A stretch of 24,087 bases of DNA, taken from a virus. Below are positions 8,741 to 17,263 of the stretch, one piece after another. The first letter of the stretch is position 1. Every line of letters begins with the position of its first letter. The notes beneath the pieces are model-generated. The model worked only from the letters and a program-made list of their open reading frames with translations. It did not search any database and was not told the DNA's origin. The stretch lies in IMG/VR virus record IMGVR_UViG_3300003691_000052, positions 1 through 24,087 of that record; one strand, written 5' to 3'. The translations under genes were made by a program, and so were the position numbers.

Positions 8741-11213
8741 CGATACAATTCCTTATCTGTTCAACAGCGTCACGGCGCTGCATCATTGCTTCAAATTTGG
8801 CCTGCGCGCTTTCGGTCGCCTCTACTGTCTCGCCTGTTTCCTCGATTGTCACTTCTTCTACGACCTGTATGTCGCTGAAATCTTGCTCTGAGGCTACAGG
8901 TAGTGGCTTAATGGCATCGCCTATCGCTTGTGTCAGCGCATCAGGGTCAGCAACCTCTCCCAAAGCCGTCAGTATTTCCTCGTTCGTCATGGTATCAATA
9001 TCAATACCAGCTTGGTCGATGGCATCACCAAGAGTGTTAAGGTTGGACTGTAAGCTTTGCAGATCTGTATTCTCATTACCCATTGCGTAGACTGGATCGC
9101 CACGCAGTTCTGCTGCCACAGCATCTACCACGGCCTGCTCAGTCCTTTCGGTGATGTAGCCCGCTTCCATCAGGTACTCAGCAGCACCGTCGAGCGTATC
9201 GCCGCCTTCTGTAATCACTCGCTTGAATCGACCATCTTTACCTTCATCAACATCTAACGCAGATAGCTCACCACCAATATCAGTAATACCACCTTGCGAC
9301 ATAATGTAAGGGATGATCGACTCGCCAAATATATCGGCGTTTTGCGGCACGTCACCATCACGCATCATATTGATTAACGTGTCAGCCTCAGTGACCGCCT
9401 TCATGCGCTTTTGTAATCGCGGGTCAACCTCACGACCAATAGAGGGGAATTGCCGCTTGAGTAAATCCATAGGGGTTAAGCCTTGGGCTTTAATGCCCGG
9501 CCTATCTGCCCATGTTTTAAAATGCGCTTCCCATACAATTGCATTGGTCTCAGCCGTAGACCGATCTGTACTTATCGCTAATTGCTGGCCAAGAATCTCG
9601 TTATATACTTCTGTATTCTCGACTCTATCCTCATGGCTTTGCTTGGTTAGCTCGGCAATGTTGGCTTGAATATCTGCGCTCTCTAGCTCTCCCTGAGTTA
9701 GCGCATCAGAATTCATCGTTATATGGGCTGCTAATCCAGCCTGCAAGTCTGTACCCACAATGTCGGTAGCGTAGACCTCGATAGGTATTTCTATCCTGCG
9801 GCCTTCTTCAATGGCAGACTCTATCTGATCTTTTATATCCTGAGCGGCTTTAAAGTCATCGCCTACCAGGATGTTCTCGCCTTGATACATACCTTGGAAG
9901 TAAACGTTTGCGCCTTCCGCATCAAGATAGATGGTATCAGTGACACCTTCCTCGCTCATCTTCGCAATCAGTTCGCGGAATTTCTCAGGATTACTTTCGC
10001 GCAAGGCTGATTGTTCAAGGTATTGGTTTAATTCTTCTAGCTTTTTCTGTCCGGCTTCTGATCGGTTAATCAATGCGCCAGCACCAGAGGCGATACCTAT
10101 TTGCGTACCACCGGCAACCAGTGTTGATACAAAAGTGACTGCCTGCCTTCTCGATTGAACCTCTGCCTTCTCGCGCAAGCCAACTGCGTTTTCTAGCTCC
10201 TCATCAAGCCCGTGCGCGTAAGCATTTAGACTTTGAGTGAACGTGGCTATCTGCTCTCCTGTTAGCTCGCCAATAGCGAACTTTGAAATAGCAGACTTCC
10301 ACCCAGGCCCCAATGCTTTAACCATTTGACTAGCGGGTATTAGCTCAGTAAGAACCTCGATGCTAGCATTAGTGCCTGCGTAAAGAGATGCTTGGCCATG
10401 CTCTAGCCCTTCTGATCGAGCCTCGCCATAAGCGCCAAATCCTTCAAACGAACCCATACCAGCAAGCATGGGAACTGGCGACCTTGATAACAATGTGGCC
10501 GCAAATAACGGAGCTTGCACCGAAAGAGAATGAATGCCACCCCTAATACCTTCTTGCAGGATGCTTAAATCTTCCGGGGTCAACTCTGCTATCTTTTCTT
10601 TGCCAGCTTTGATCTCACTGAACAGCGATGCTTGCGCGGCTTCTTTCGCATCAGCCAAATCGCCATCATTATCAATGCCAAACTCAGCAGCCAAACTACG
10701 ACTTAACATTTGCTGCTCAAGCATTGATATGCCAGGAGGGAATACACTTGCCGGTATCAGATTATCAACACGATCAGACGTGGAGTCAGTAGCGCCAACT
10801 CTCACGCCTCGACCAGCTTGCTTGAATGACTCACTAATCGATCCGCCAAGACCTTTGAAAATACCCTCAATGTAGCTCAGGTTCTCAATATCCTTATGTG
10901 CCAACCGTGCAAAGTCAACATCCTGAAAGGCTGCCCTGGTTGTAGGCGATGCGCTTTTTATCCGATCAGCCAAATCTACCGCTTCAATGTCGTCAGTCTT
11001 GCGGCGAACAGTATCTAGCTGATAGCCGTGCTTCTTCGACAGGTCGTTAAACCGGGCTTCCTGCTCTGGGTTTGAGTTTATCGTTTGGCGAGCAACACTA
11101 TCATCATTAAATAACGCCTTGTCTGCTTTCTCAGGACTAAACGTCAGCGCGTCAATTTGTTGATGCCCAACAGCCCCCAGCTCCTCATCAGCTTTCAGTG
11201 GGTTAAAAGCCAT
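8733..11213 (-). CDS. 826-aa internal virion (ejection) protein candidate with hydrophobic Gly/Ala-rich core
   Basis: This long protein lies in the internal core protein cluster (T7 gp15/gp16 region). Residues 222-300 form a Gly/Ala-rich, partly hydrophobic stretch containing GAYGEARSEGLEHGQASLYAG and an E-LTELIP phrase, and residues 358-382 form a second hydrophobic Gly-rich stretch. Both could enter a membrane or line a channel during DNA ejection. The N-terminal 200 residues are polar. The middle carries IEIPIEVYATDI, and residues ~680-730 contain an AGYITERTEQAVVDAV segment; both phrases recur in large phage ejection proteins as I remember them. The acidic C-terminus is probably coiled. 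The ATG overlaps the upstream stop as TAATG and has no strong ribosome site of its own, so it is probably coupled. No enzymatic motif was found. Confidence 0.82.
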   Translation of the reverse strand: MAFNPLKADEELGAVGHQQIDALTFSPEKADKALFNDDSVARQTINSNPEQEARFNDLSKKHGYQLDTVRRKTDDIEAVDLADRIKSASPTTRAAFQDVDFARLAHKDIENLSYIEGIFKGLGGSISESFKQAGRGVRVGATDSTSDRVDNLIPASVFPPGISMLEQQMLSRSLAAEFGIDNDGDLADAKEAAQASLFSEIKAGKEKIAELTPEDLSILQEGIRGGIHSLSVQAPLFAATLLSRSPVPMLAGMGSFEGFGAYGEARSEGLEHGQASLYAGTNASIEVLTELIPASQMVKALGPGWKSAISKFAIGELTGEQIATFTQSLNAYAHGLDEELENAVGLREKAEVQSRRQAVTFVSTLVAGGTQIGIASGAGALINRSEAGQKKLEELNQYLEQSALRESNPEKFRELIAKMSEEGVTDTIYLDAEGANVYFQGMYQGENILVGDDFKAAQDIKDQIESAIEEGRRIEIPIEVYATDIVGTDLQAGLAAHITMNSDALTQGELESADIQANIAELTKQSHEDRVENTEVYNEILGQQLAISTDRSTAETNAIVWEAHFKTWADRPGIKAQGLTPMDLLKRQFPSIGREVDPRLQKRMKAVTEADTLINMMRDGDVPQNADIFGESIIPYIMSQGGITDIGGELSALDVDEGKDGRFKRVITEGGDTLDGAAEYLMEAGYITERTEQAVVDAVAAELRGDPVYAMGNENTDLQSLQSNLNTLGDAIDQAGIDIDTMTNEEILTALGEVADPDALTQAIGDAIKPLPVASEQDFSDIQVVEEVTIEETGETVEATESAQAKFEAMMQRRDAVEQIRNCIGG

Positions 11214-12844
11214 TACCGAGTCCCAGCCTTATACGCTTCTTTGAGCGTTTTCGCATTGATAGTGCCGCCTCGCGACTCCAAGTAATCCCACACGCCGGGG
11301 ATTTCCGCCGCAGGTATATCCAACTCATCGGATAGCTCAATAATGTTTTCGGTCGTAAGAACCTCGTAAGCTGGGCCTTTTTCAAGACTGTCATATATCC
11401 AGCCCTTAGCAACCAGAAGATCAAATGTCGCCGTGACTCCTTTAACAAGGTCTTGTTGCTCTAGCTCATTCGGCTGACGGTCTTTCTCGTCAACAAATTG
11501 AGACACCGCCTTGTCATACGCCGCATAATAATTATCGACGCGCTTCTTATTGTCTTCATCAAAGTCTTCGTTTACATCAATACCAAACCCTGCCAACTGA
11601 GTGCGAATAAGATCATTGGCCGACCTTGTTACGCTTGGCTCCTGCATTGAATTGCGGCTTTTCATCACCATGGCAAAACTTGTGTAGTCCATGTGACCTT
11701 TCAGCGTATCAACATCGACCTTTAGCTGCTCATCAACAGACAGATTGTAGTAATTACTCGCCAGCCATGCGCTATCGTTGTGCTGAATAACGCCAGTGCT
11801 TCTTGCGATATGCTCATTACCGATTAAATCCCACTTGCCGTGAGACTTTAGATAATCCTCATCTTCTTGACTAATGCCGTCAATACCTTCGCCGCCCCAC
11901 ACTTGCTCAATAGAGCGCATAACAACGTCATTGGTCTTAACCCTTGATCTCTCGCGGGTTTCTCCCACACGAGCGTTGAAGCGCCTGACTAGCGCGTCTT
12001 CTTCCTTGCCTTCGTAATTCTCGCGGATGTATCGCTTTCCCGCCTTCTCATCCATGCCGAACTGAAGAAAGTGCTTCTCTGTAAGCGCCTGGTGGCGAGC
12101 TGTTTCCTGTTCATTGTCTATTTTCAGCTTCAGTTCGCTTGCCATGCTTTCGATAATCTCACCATCGTTCTTATCAAGGTACTGACCTGCTTTATCAAAC
12201 TCTTTACGCAGCATCATGTTTTCAACTGCGCTTCCGTGCATTGAGGACAGGTGCTTCTCGACTTCAACCTCAGTTTTTTCAGGCGGCCAGCCTTCTCGCT
12301 TTGCTAGATTGGCAAACGATGCTTTAATTTGATTGCTGTAAATAGCACTCTCATCAGGATTAGCAGCGCCATCCATCTGCGCTGCTTCAACCAAAGCCCT
12401 GTCTTGATCGCCAAGCCACTGAGTGCGCTCACCCATAGAGTGACGCGCCATACCATCGCTATCTCTTTGCAGGTATTGCTCGACAGACTCCTTGAATAGC
12501 CGAGACTGCCTATTCGACAAGCCCTTACTTAATTCCTTTGAGTTATCACGAAGCTCTTTCTCAATCTCACCGCGACTATCATAAGCAACACGACCTTTCC
12601 TTGTGTAATAAGCATCCTCATCTGAGAATAATCTATTCCTTGAGAAGTTACGCTGGCTCGTCATGCGCTCTTTAACTACAGCGGCATCGTCCTCGTCCTG
12701 AGCCTGCTCCATCACCCCAGCAACATCGCTTAAACCAGAAGCTAAAGCGGTGAAGTCTGCTCCACGACTATCTAAGTTCTGCAATGGAGTACGCAATGCC
12801 CGGCTTTGTACTTCCGGTGTTTCGTAGGTTTGTACTTTAGGCAT
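11213..12844 (-). CDS. 543-aa internal virion protein candidate (T7 gp15 position)
   Basis: This highly charged, mostly helical 543-aa protein follows the gp14-like gene by 6 nt, which is where T7 carries gp15, a component of the ejected periplasmic channel. It starts MPKVQTYETPEVQ, a short extended N-terminus often seen in podoviral internal proteins. Next come long helical stretches full of Arg/Glu/Gln (residues ~40-140 and ~160-300), then helical segments with LRKEFDKAGQYLDKN. No signal peptide, membrane helix or catalytic motif is evident. The ribosome site is weak (only GGGT upstream of ATG 12844). Sequence similarity to T7 gp15 itself is not obvious; the assignment rests on position, length and composition. 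Confidence 0.78.
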   Translation of the reverse strand: MPKVQTYETPEVQSRALRTPLQNLDSRGADFTALASGLSDVAGVMEQAQDEDDAAVVKERMTSQRNFSRNRLFSDEDAYYTRKGRVAYDSRGEIEKELRDNSKELSKGLSNRQSRLFKESVEQYLQRDSDGMARHSMGERTQWLGDQDRALVEAAQMDGAANPDESAIYSNQIKASFANLAKREGWPPEKTEVEVEKHLSSMHGSAVENMMLRKEFDKAGQYLDKNDGEIIESMASELKLKIDNEQETARHQALTEKHFLQFGMDEKAGKRYIRENYEGKEEDALVRRFNARVGETRERSRVKTNDVVMRSIEQVWGGEGIDGISQEDEDYLKSHGKWDLIGNEHIARSTGVIQHNDSAWLASNYYNLSVDEQLKVDVDTLKGHMDYTSFAMVMKSRNSMQEPSVTRSANDLIRTQLAGFGIDVNEDFDEDNKKRVDNYYAAYDKAVSQFVDEKDRQPNELEQQDLVKGVTATFDLLVAKGWIYDSLEKGPAYEVLTTENIIELSDELDIPAAEIPGVWDYLESRGGTINAKTLKEAYKAGTR

Positions 12845-12850
12845 AATTAT

Positions 12851-13318
12851 TTACCCGTAATATTTCTTCCACTGCCCGCCAACCTGTGAGCCTGTGGATA
12901 ATAAAGTGCTGCCGGCGGCAAACTTGCCCTTTTGCCTTGCTAGCTTGCCCTCAGCGCGACTATTGACAGCCGCGACCTTGTGACCATAAGCCTCGGTCTC
13001 TGCATTTGACCGCAATGTCATCGCATCAAGCTCACCCATTTGTGCAGTATCGCCGATAATATCCAAAGCAGAGCCAGAAATATCACGACCACTAGCGCCA
13101 AAGGCTGCCCGTTGATCTGATTTCATTTGTGCAACTCGCATGCGATGGCGCTGCTCTTCCTGCTGGCCGCGCTGCACGGCATTTTCAGCCATTCTGTTTT
13201 GCACAATAGCGTTGTTCTTGCCGACCTGTTCCTGGTATTTACCTTGCTGATATTGCCCATAAGCTGAAAACAGCCCGGATGCAGCAGTGACCGCCATAAT
13301 TGCCGGGGGATTACACAT
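12851..13318 (-). CDS. Internal virion protein, T7 gp14-like
   Basis: This 155-aa protein starts MCNPPAIMAVTAASG, a short hydrophobic N-terminus, then a long Gln/Arg/Lys-rich helix (residues ~20-120) and a Gly/Ser-rich tail. The MC-x-P start, a hydrophobic helix and a Q-rich coiled body are the usual look of podoviral gp14-like internal core proteins. In T7, gp14 inserts in the outer membrane during DNA ejection. I chose ATG 13318, because AAGGTG lies 7 nt upstream, over a TTG 6 nt earlier that sits too close to that site. The gene overlaps the stop of the GNAT-like gene by 8 nt. The family match is by pattern and gene order, not by strong motif. Confidence 0.8.
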   Translation of the reverse strand: MCNPPAIMAVTAASGLFSAYGQYQQGKYQEQVGKNNAIVQNRMAENAVQRGQQEEQRHRMRVAQMKSDQRAAFGASGRDISGSALDIIGDTAQMGELDAMTLRSNAETEAYGHKVAAVNSRAEGKLARQKGKFAAGSTLLSTGSQVGGQWKKYYG

Positions 13319-13790
13319 TATCAATCACCTTATCCATAACTCGCCTCATCTCAAAAGGATGGAATAACTCGCCATTAATACCAGTAGGCTCAGAAGGCAT
13401 TATCTCAAATCCCAGCCACTTCAACCATCTAATAGAAGCCTTGTTTCTAGCATCAACTCTATTTTGTAATACGGGGTAATAAGAAAGCATCTCATCGACT
13501 ACTGGAGCGCAGCCGGATATAAACCACTTTCTAATTTGCCTGATCTGATCTGTGCCCAATAACCACGGAGAGCCTTTCCCGCTTAATGCGGATATAGGCG
13601 CAACCCCAAACATAAGGCAGGGAATGCCATCTATCATCACCGTCTTGCACATAGTCGATACCTGCAAGCCTCTACTCAATGCCTCCAAAGGATCAGAACC
13701 GCTAGCCTTCAACTCTTCTTTGTCACCATCACGCATCATCATCGCAATATATCGCACATGAGTAGCGTTAGAATCAACGATATTAGCCAC
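13311..13790 (-). CDS. GNAT-fold acetyltransferase-like protein, T7 gp13-like
   Basis: This protein of about 159 residues resembles the phage DUF2833/gp13-like group, which adopts a GNAT acetyltransferase fold. The N-terminal strand and helix read ANIVDSNATHVRYIA then MMMRDGDKEEL, a central strand reads PCLMFGVAPI, and the C-terminal half has RNKASIRWLKWLGFEI, the typical 'N..a.rfL..lGF' phrase of GNAT domains. In T7, gp13 is needed for internal core assembly rather than known acetylation. It lies between the nozzle and gp14-like genes exactly as in T7. The start is uncertain: GTG at 13790 has GAG about 10 nt upstream and overlaps the upstream stop, while TTG at 13799 is also open but has that GAG too close. 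Confidence 0.82.
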   Translation of the reverse strand: MANIVDSNATHVRYIAMMMRDGDKEELKASGSDPLEALSRGLQVSTMCKTVMIDGIPCLMFGVAPISALSGKGSPWLLGTDQIRQIRKWFISGCAPVVDEMLSYYPVLQNRVDARNKASIRWLKWLGFEIMPSEPTGINGELFHPFEMRRVMDKVIDNV

Positions 13791-16305
13791 TAATATCAAT
13801 CTCAGGGATTATCGCAAGGATAGTCGCAGGTAGTGGATAGCTTTGGCGGACGTATATTTGCCCGTAATCACTCCAGCCAGGGGATACTTCAATTAATTTC
13901 TGAGCTGTAATTGGTGATATGTTGTTGTAGTTCATTGCTACAGTTCTGTCTTTAATGGCGTACAAGCTGTTAGCATCAGCACCAACGCTTAATCCTCTAG
14001 ATTCTAGCGTCCTGATGCCCACTCTAGCGATTTGCTTCCTCCTGCTTTGCAATACGTCCTTCGGATGAGATGCTTCCAGTGTTTGAATATCGCAGTTGTA
14101 TGGCATCCCAATATGAACCTCTGACCCTTCTACAGGTAAAGTCACATCGCCGTCAGCAGAGACAACCAAACCCTCAGCGACATTACCATCGACCAGCGCC
14201 ACCACTGTCTCACCTGCTAAATGGCGAAGGTTGCTTATACTCGTCGTGGAATACTGCACCGTACCACCGCTAACATACGTCGTATAGCCTGTTGAATCTA
14301 CATCATCGCCGTTAAAATTTTTCAGAGTTATATCATCACCAGACACGGCGCCGACCTTAAACTGGCGATCATTCAACTCAGCCATGCCAGCAATAGATCG
14401 AATCCAGAAAACCTCGCCTACTACCAACGCATGACTTGTCGCAGTTATCACGCAAGCAGCAGCCTTAGTAGCCGCTGTGACGATATAGGAAACCCCGCTA
14501 TAACTAAGTCCGCTATCTACATGGAATGCGTCCCGGATGTCGGTAAACAAGCCCTCGTGAAGCCTCTCGACGTATCTCTTGTCTGTGCCGTTAATCGTCC
14601 GTTTTACTACAACATAAACAATATCCTCATTGCCTTCTGATATAGAGCAAATAGACTCAAACGCACCATCGGTAACGTGCTTCGCCCATGCGTAAACATT
14701 GTGCTCACGAAGATAGGTTAGCGACAATAGAACGCCGTCATCACGAACAGCCCAGACAATCGAGTTAGGTTCCTGCGCGTAACACCATTCGCATATTTCA
14801 AAGCCTTCAAATAAATGCCTTGCCAATACACTCAGGTCATCACCGACATAACGGTCATCTTCAAAGGTGTATTTTAAATCACGAATACGACTACCTTTCT
14901 CCTGAATATATAACGCAGTCTCTCCCACTACCAAGGGAGGAACATCGGAGCAACCTCTAAAACCTTGCGACCTAAAATTGGTGTTCTCAGGGGTTAGTAT
15001 TCCGTCTTGATCCGCCGTGACCTTCCATTCGCCACCCGATGTGAAGATAAGCAGCTCATCAAGTGAAATTAGATGCCTGATCTCATTCACTTGCCTTGCT
15101 GAAATGGTCGCCTCTATCGAATCATCTGATCGAGTAGGCCGGGACTTGTCCATGTTGTCAAAGTCACCCGTGCGCGATGCCCACAGTGTTTGCAAATTAG
15201 TGGTCGTTGATCCAAACCACAACCGTTGTTGGTGATACGTCACACAGCCTGGTCGATTATCAGCAGTGCCGAAGGGGTTGTTTGCCAGCGGAGGCGTGAC
15301 AGACATGTCAGGGCCAAAGTTATAATCTTTAAACACCGGAGAAGCTGGATCCGCAGCCTCGCCAATCCATCCAAATATCCCAGAAGTAACGCTATATTCT
15401 TTATATACGTTATAAAACGCGGCCCCAGTAGCTTTCGACCATGTAATCTCATTGCCGTATGTAGTGCTTAAAGCATTAATGACAGCAGATGCGACAATAG
15501 CTGACGCGACCGACTCATCGCCCGTATCATCAACAGATGTGACCACATATCGATATTGCTTGTCTGGTGATCCAGAAGCCGTGCCGGTTTGAGTTACGGC
15601 AAGACCTGTTGGCGGTGACAAGTTAGATGCGAAGGTGACCGTCGATAGCGTCCATGCGGAATGACCTGTTCGTGATAGCTCCTGTATGGCGTTATCCCGG
15701 TGTGTAATTGTCATCACATCAGCAGACTGAGTAAACTTCAAAAGAGCAAGGTCAGCCTCAACGAAAGGCGTGACTAAAGTATAGATGCGCCCCGACGTTC
15801 CACCTGATGTATATGCCGCGTAACCCGTGCCATCTTCACCATCTAAAGTGTAAGCATTAGCACCAGTGACAGTAATTCGAAAGAACCTGTTATTAATCTC
15901 CGTCATCCCAGCAATGTCAGAAATATAAACATCATCGCCAGTAGTGTAGCCGTGGGCTGTAGACGTTATTGCTATAGGGTTGGCCTGTGTCGCGGCAGTG
16001 ATAACTTTGTCTGCTTCCAGAACCATCGCGCCATTACGGACAACTCTCATAGCTAGATTAGAGAATAGTAAGGCGTATGCCTGTTCGGTATTAAACTGGA
16101 AAGGTATTAGCCGGTTGACTTCTGTATCGTCGATAACTTCATTGACGTACTCAAAACCGGATCGAGTAGTAATGCCGCCTTGAGAAAGTACAAACCAGTT
16201 CTCACAGTGAGCTAGACCTGTTTGATACTTCTGAAGATCGGCATGAGAATGGAGTGAAGGAGATAATTCGCCGCCAGATAATGCAGTCTGAATAACGCGG
16301 GGCAT
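13783..16305 (-). CDS. Tail nozzle / tail tubular protein B, T7 gp12-like, with two inserted FCCH-like domains
   Basis: This 840-aa protein forms the distal tube of the short tail. Its N-terminus has the family's signature: GGELSPSLHSHADLQKYQTG, then ENWFVLSQGGITTRSGFEYV. A further hallmark is YHQQRLWFGSTTTNLQTLWAS then GDFDNM near residues 357-386. Two related insertions, at about 102-172 and 607-685, each contain a T-x-H-x-hydrophobic-x-x-G turn, an IAGM-E-N phrase and a Y-x-x-Y-x-SGGT ending; such domains are often annotated in phages as E1_FCCH-like. Residues ~230-330 look like a fibronectin-type beta domain. The ATG overlaps the upstream stop as TAATG and has a full AGGAGG five nucleotides upstream. 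The gp11-gp12 gene pair order is kept. Confidence 0.92.
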   Translation of the reverse strand: MPRVIQTALSGGELSPSLHSHADLQKYQTGLAHCENWFVLSQGGITTRSGFEYVNEVIDDTEVNRLIPFQFNTEQAYALLFSNLAMRVVRNGAMVLEADKVITAATQANPIAITSTAHGYTTGDDVYISDIAGMTEINNRFFRITVTGANAYTLDGEDGTGYAAYTSGGTSGRIYTLVTPFVEADLALLKFTQSADVMTITHRDNAIQELSRTGHSAWTLSTVTFASNLSPPTGLAVTQTGTASGSPDKQYRYVVTSVDDTGDESVASAIVASAVINALSTTYGNEITWSKATGAAFYNVYKEYSVTSGIFGWIGEAADPASPVFKDYNFGPDMSVTPPLANNPFGTADNRPGCVTYHQQRLWFGSTTTNLQTLWASRTGDFDNMDKSRPTRSDDSIEATISARQVNEIRHLISLDELLIFTSGGEWKVTADQDGILTPENTNFRSQGFRGCSDVPPLVVGETALYIQEKGSRIRDLKYTFEDDRYVGDDLSVLARHLFEGFEICEWCYAQEPNSIVWAVRDDGVLLSLTYLREHNVYAWAKHVTDGAFESICSISEGNEDIVYVVVKRTINGTDKRYVERLHEGLFTDIRDAFHVDSGLSYSGVSYIVTAATKAAACVITATSHALVVGEVFWIRSIAGMAELNDRQFKVGAVSGDDITLKNFNGDDVDSTGYTTYVSGGTVQYSTTSISNLRHLAGETVVALVDGNVAEGLVVSADGDVTLPVEGSEVHIGMPYNCDIQTLEASHPKDVLQSRRKQIARVGIRTLESRGLSVGADANSLYAIKDRTVAMNYNNISPITAQKLIEVSPGWSDYGQIYVRQSYPLPATILAIIPEIDISG

Positions 16306-16994
16306 TAGTACCTCCTATACGCTAAATCGCCGTAGAAGTAATCACGGTCAACAGCCCCATGACGCGCTTGAATTGACCGAGGCAATCGCTGTCGCCCATC
16401 CTCTGCTTCATTCTCTGAATGCACGATAGCTTCCTGCATTACTCGATTGAACGCCGCCTGAGCTTGATCCCGATACTTCGACCCACTATCGCCACCAAGG
16501 ACAATAGCGAGATCAATTGCTAACAACCATGCAAGCGCTTGAATAAATATAGGATCGAAGAGACTCACATCCGTAGCTGATGCCGTATAACTTACATAAG
16601 ACTCTTCGTAATCAGTAAGAATCCTGCGCGACCCATCATCACCCATAGCCACTTCAAAAGGGATAGGCTCATAATCGATGCGAGGCGTAGCGATACCCGT
16701 ACCTGTAACGATATTCTTTCCAGACTCGGGAGGGATAATGTAGTGCAAGCGCAAGCAATCGTTTGGGTAGTCGAACATATACAGCCATTCATCCGGCGTT
16801 TCGGACTTCAGGCTTAATGCTCGCGTAACCTTAGCGAATCGCCATGAGTACATGGTTAACAGGTGTTCGCGTGTTGTGTCGTACAGCGCAGAGCATTCAA
16901 CCGAAGAGGGAGACCCCTCAGTTAGATCGCTGATCTTTGCCGCTCTAACTCGACCAAGCGCCAGATTACATATCGCTACCGAAGTGGAAGCCAT
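16305..16994 (-). CDS. Head-tail adaptor / tail tubular protein A, T7 gp11-like
   Basis: This 229-aa protein precedes the nozzle gene and is the likely adaptor ring joining portal and nozzle. Its N-terminus reads ASTSVAICNLALGRVRAA, followed by an acidic turn with 'EGSPSSVECSALYDTTREHLL' and SWRFAK. The helix pair, a central Trp and a 'YPNDCLRL' segment are typical of gp11/gp4-type adaptor proteins. The C-terminal third is helical (residues ~160-205) and ends in an Arg-rich tail. The ATG overlaps the previous stop as TAATG, and its own stop overlaps the nozzle start. The ribosome site is weak, so translation is probably coupled to the small gene upstream. Confidence 0.87.
   Translation of the reverse strand: MASTSVAICNLALGRVRAAKISDLTEGSPSSVECSALYDTTREHLLTMYSWRFAKVTRALSLKSETPDEWLYMFDYPNDCLRLHYIIPPESGKNIVTGTGIATPRIDYEPIPFEVAMGDDGSRRILTDYEESYVSYTASATDVSLFDPIFIQALAWLLAIDLAIVLGGDSGSKYRDQAQAAFNRVMQEAIVHSENEAEDGRQRLPRSIQARHGAVDRDYFYGDLAYRRY
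16311..16316 (-). promoter_or_regulatory. Strong ribosome binding site of the nozzle gene
   Basis: The minus strand reads AGGAGG with spacer TACTA before the ATG at 16305. It lies within the last codons of the adaptor gene, so the nozzle can initiate independently as well as through the TAATG overlap. Confidence 0.75.
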
Positions 16995-17221
16995 TAGATC
17001 ACATCGGCATTAGCTTGGTTTTCTGTATTCTTCGATGCGCGTTTTACAGGCTTTTTAGATTTAGCCTCAACCGCTCGCATAGCTTCCTGCTCATCAATCA
17101 ATATCAAATCCTCGGGCAAAGGGTCGATAGCCTTGCTGGTAGTGATAGTGCTGTGCTTTCCACCAGGCTCACAAAACACACCATCATAAAACCGTGGCTT
17201 TGTTACTGTATATCTAGGCAT
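16994..17221 (-). CDS. Hypothetical 75-aa structural-module protein
   Basis: No family was recognised with confidence. The N-terminal half has a beta-like YTVTKPRFYDGVFCEPGGKH segment and a 'TTSKAIDPLPEDLILI' strand. Such a short beta module with a 'FYDG' or 'PG' turn is common in small proteins between capsid and tail genes of podoviruses. The C-terminal third is a Lys/Arg/Asn-rich, probably disordered tail. It is the first gene after the intrinsic terminator; GGAG lies 6 nt upstream of its ATG. It overlaps the adaptor gene by one base (TAATG). A connector or head-completion accessory role is inference from position. Confidence 0.78.
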   Translation of the reverse strand: MPRYTVTKPRFYDGVFCEPGGKHSTITTSKAIDPLPEDLILIDEQEAMRAVEAKSKKPVKRASKNTENQANADVI

Positions 17222-17233
17222 AAAAACTCCAGA

Positions 17234-17258
17234 TAAAAAGGCGGGTTTTACCCCGCCT
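17234..17258 (-). terminator. Rho-independent terminator after the capsid and cement genes
   Basis: On the minus strand a 7-bp GC-rich stem, AGGCGGG paired with CCCGCCT, encloses a 6-nt loop (GTAAAA) and runs straight into TTTTTAT. It lies 5 nt beyond the stop of the cement protein gene and just before the ribosome site of the next gene. It should end many transcripts after the capsid genes while letting some read through into the tail genes. There is no T-run on the plus-strand side, so it acts for minus-strand transcription only. Confidence 0.93.
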
Positions 17259-17263
17259 GATCA

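Noticed and set aside
8427-8891. A 154-codon open frame on the plus strand, antisense to the 114-aa gene and the end of the 826-aa gene
   Set aside because: It mirrors two well-supported minus-strand genes, has no ribosome site or recognisable product, and its Ser/Thr-rich composition is typical of a reverse-frame shadow.
11203-11448. An 81-codon minus-strand frame overlapping the end of the 543-aa gene
   Set aside because: It is in another frame of a gene that continues intact to a TAATG junction; the product is unusually rich in Arg, Leu and Trp and looks non-coding.
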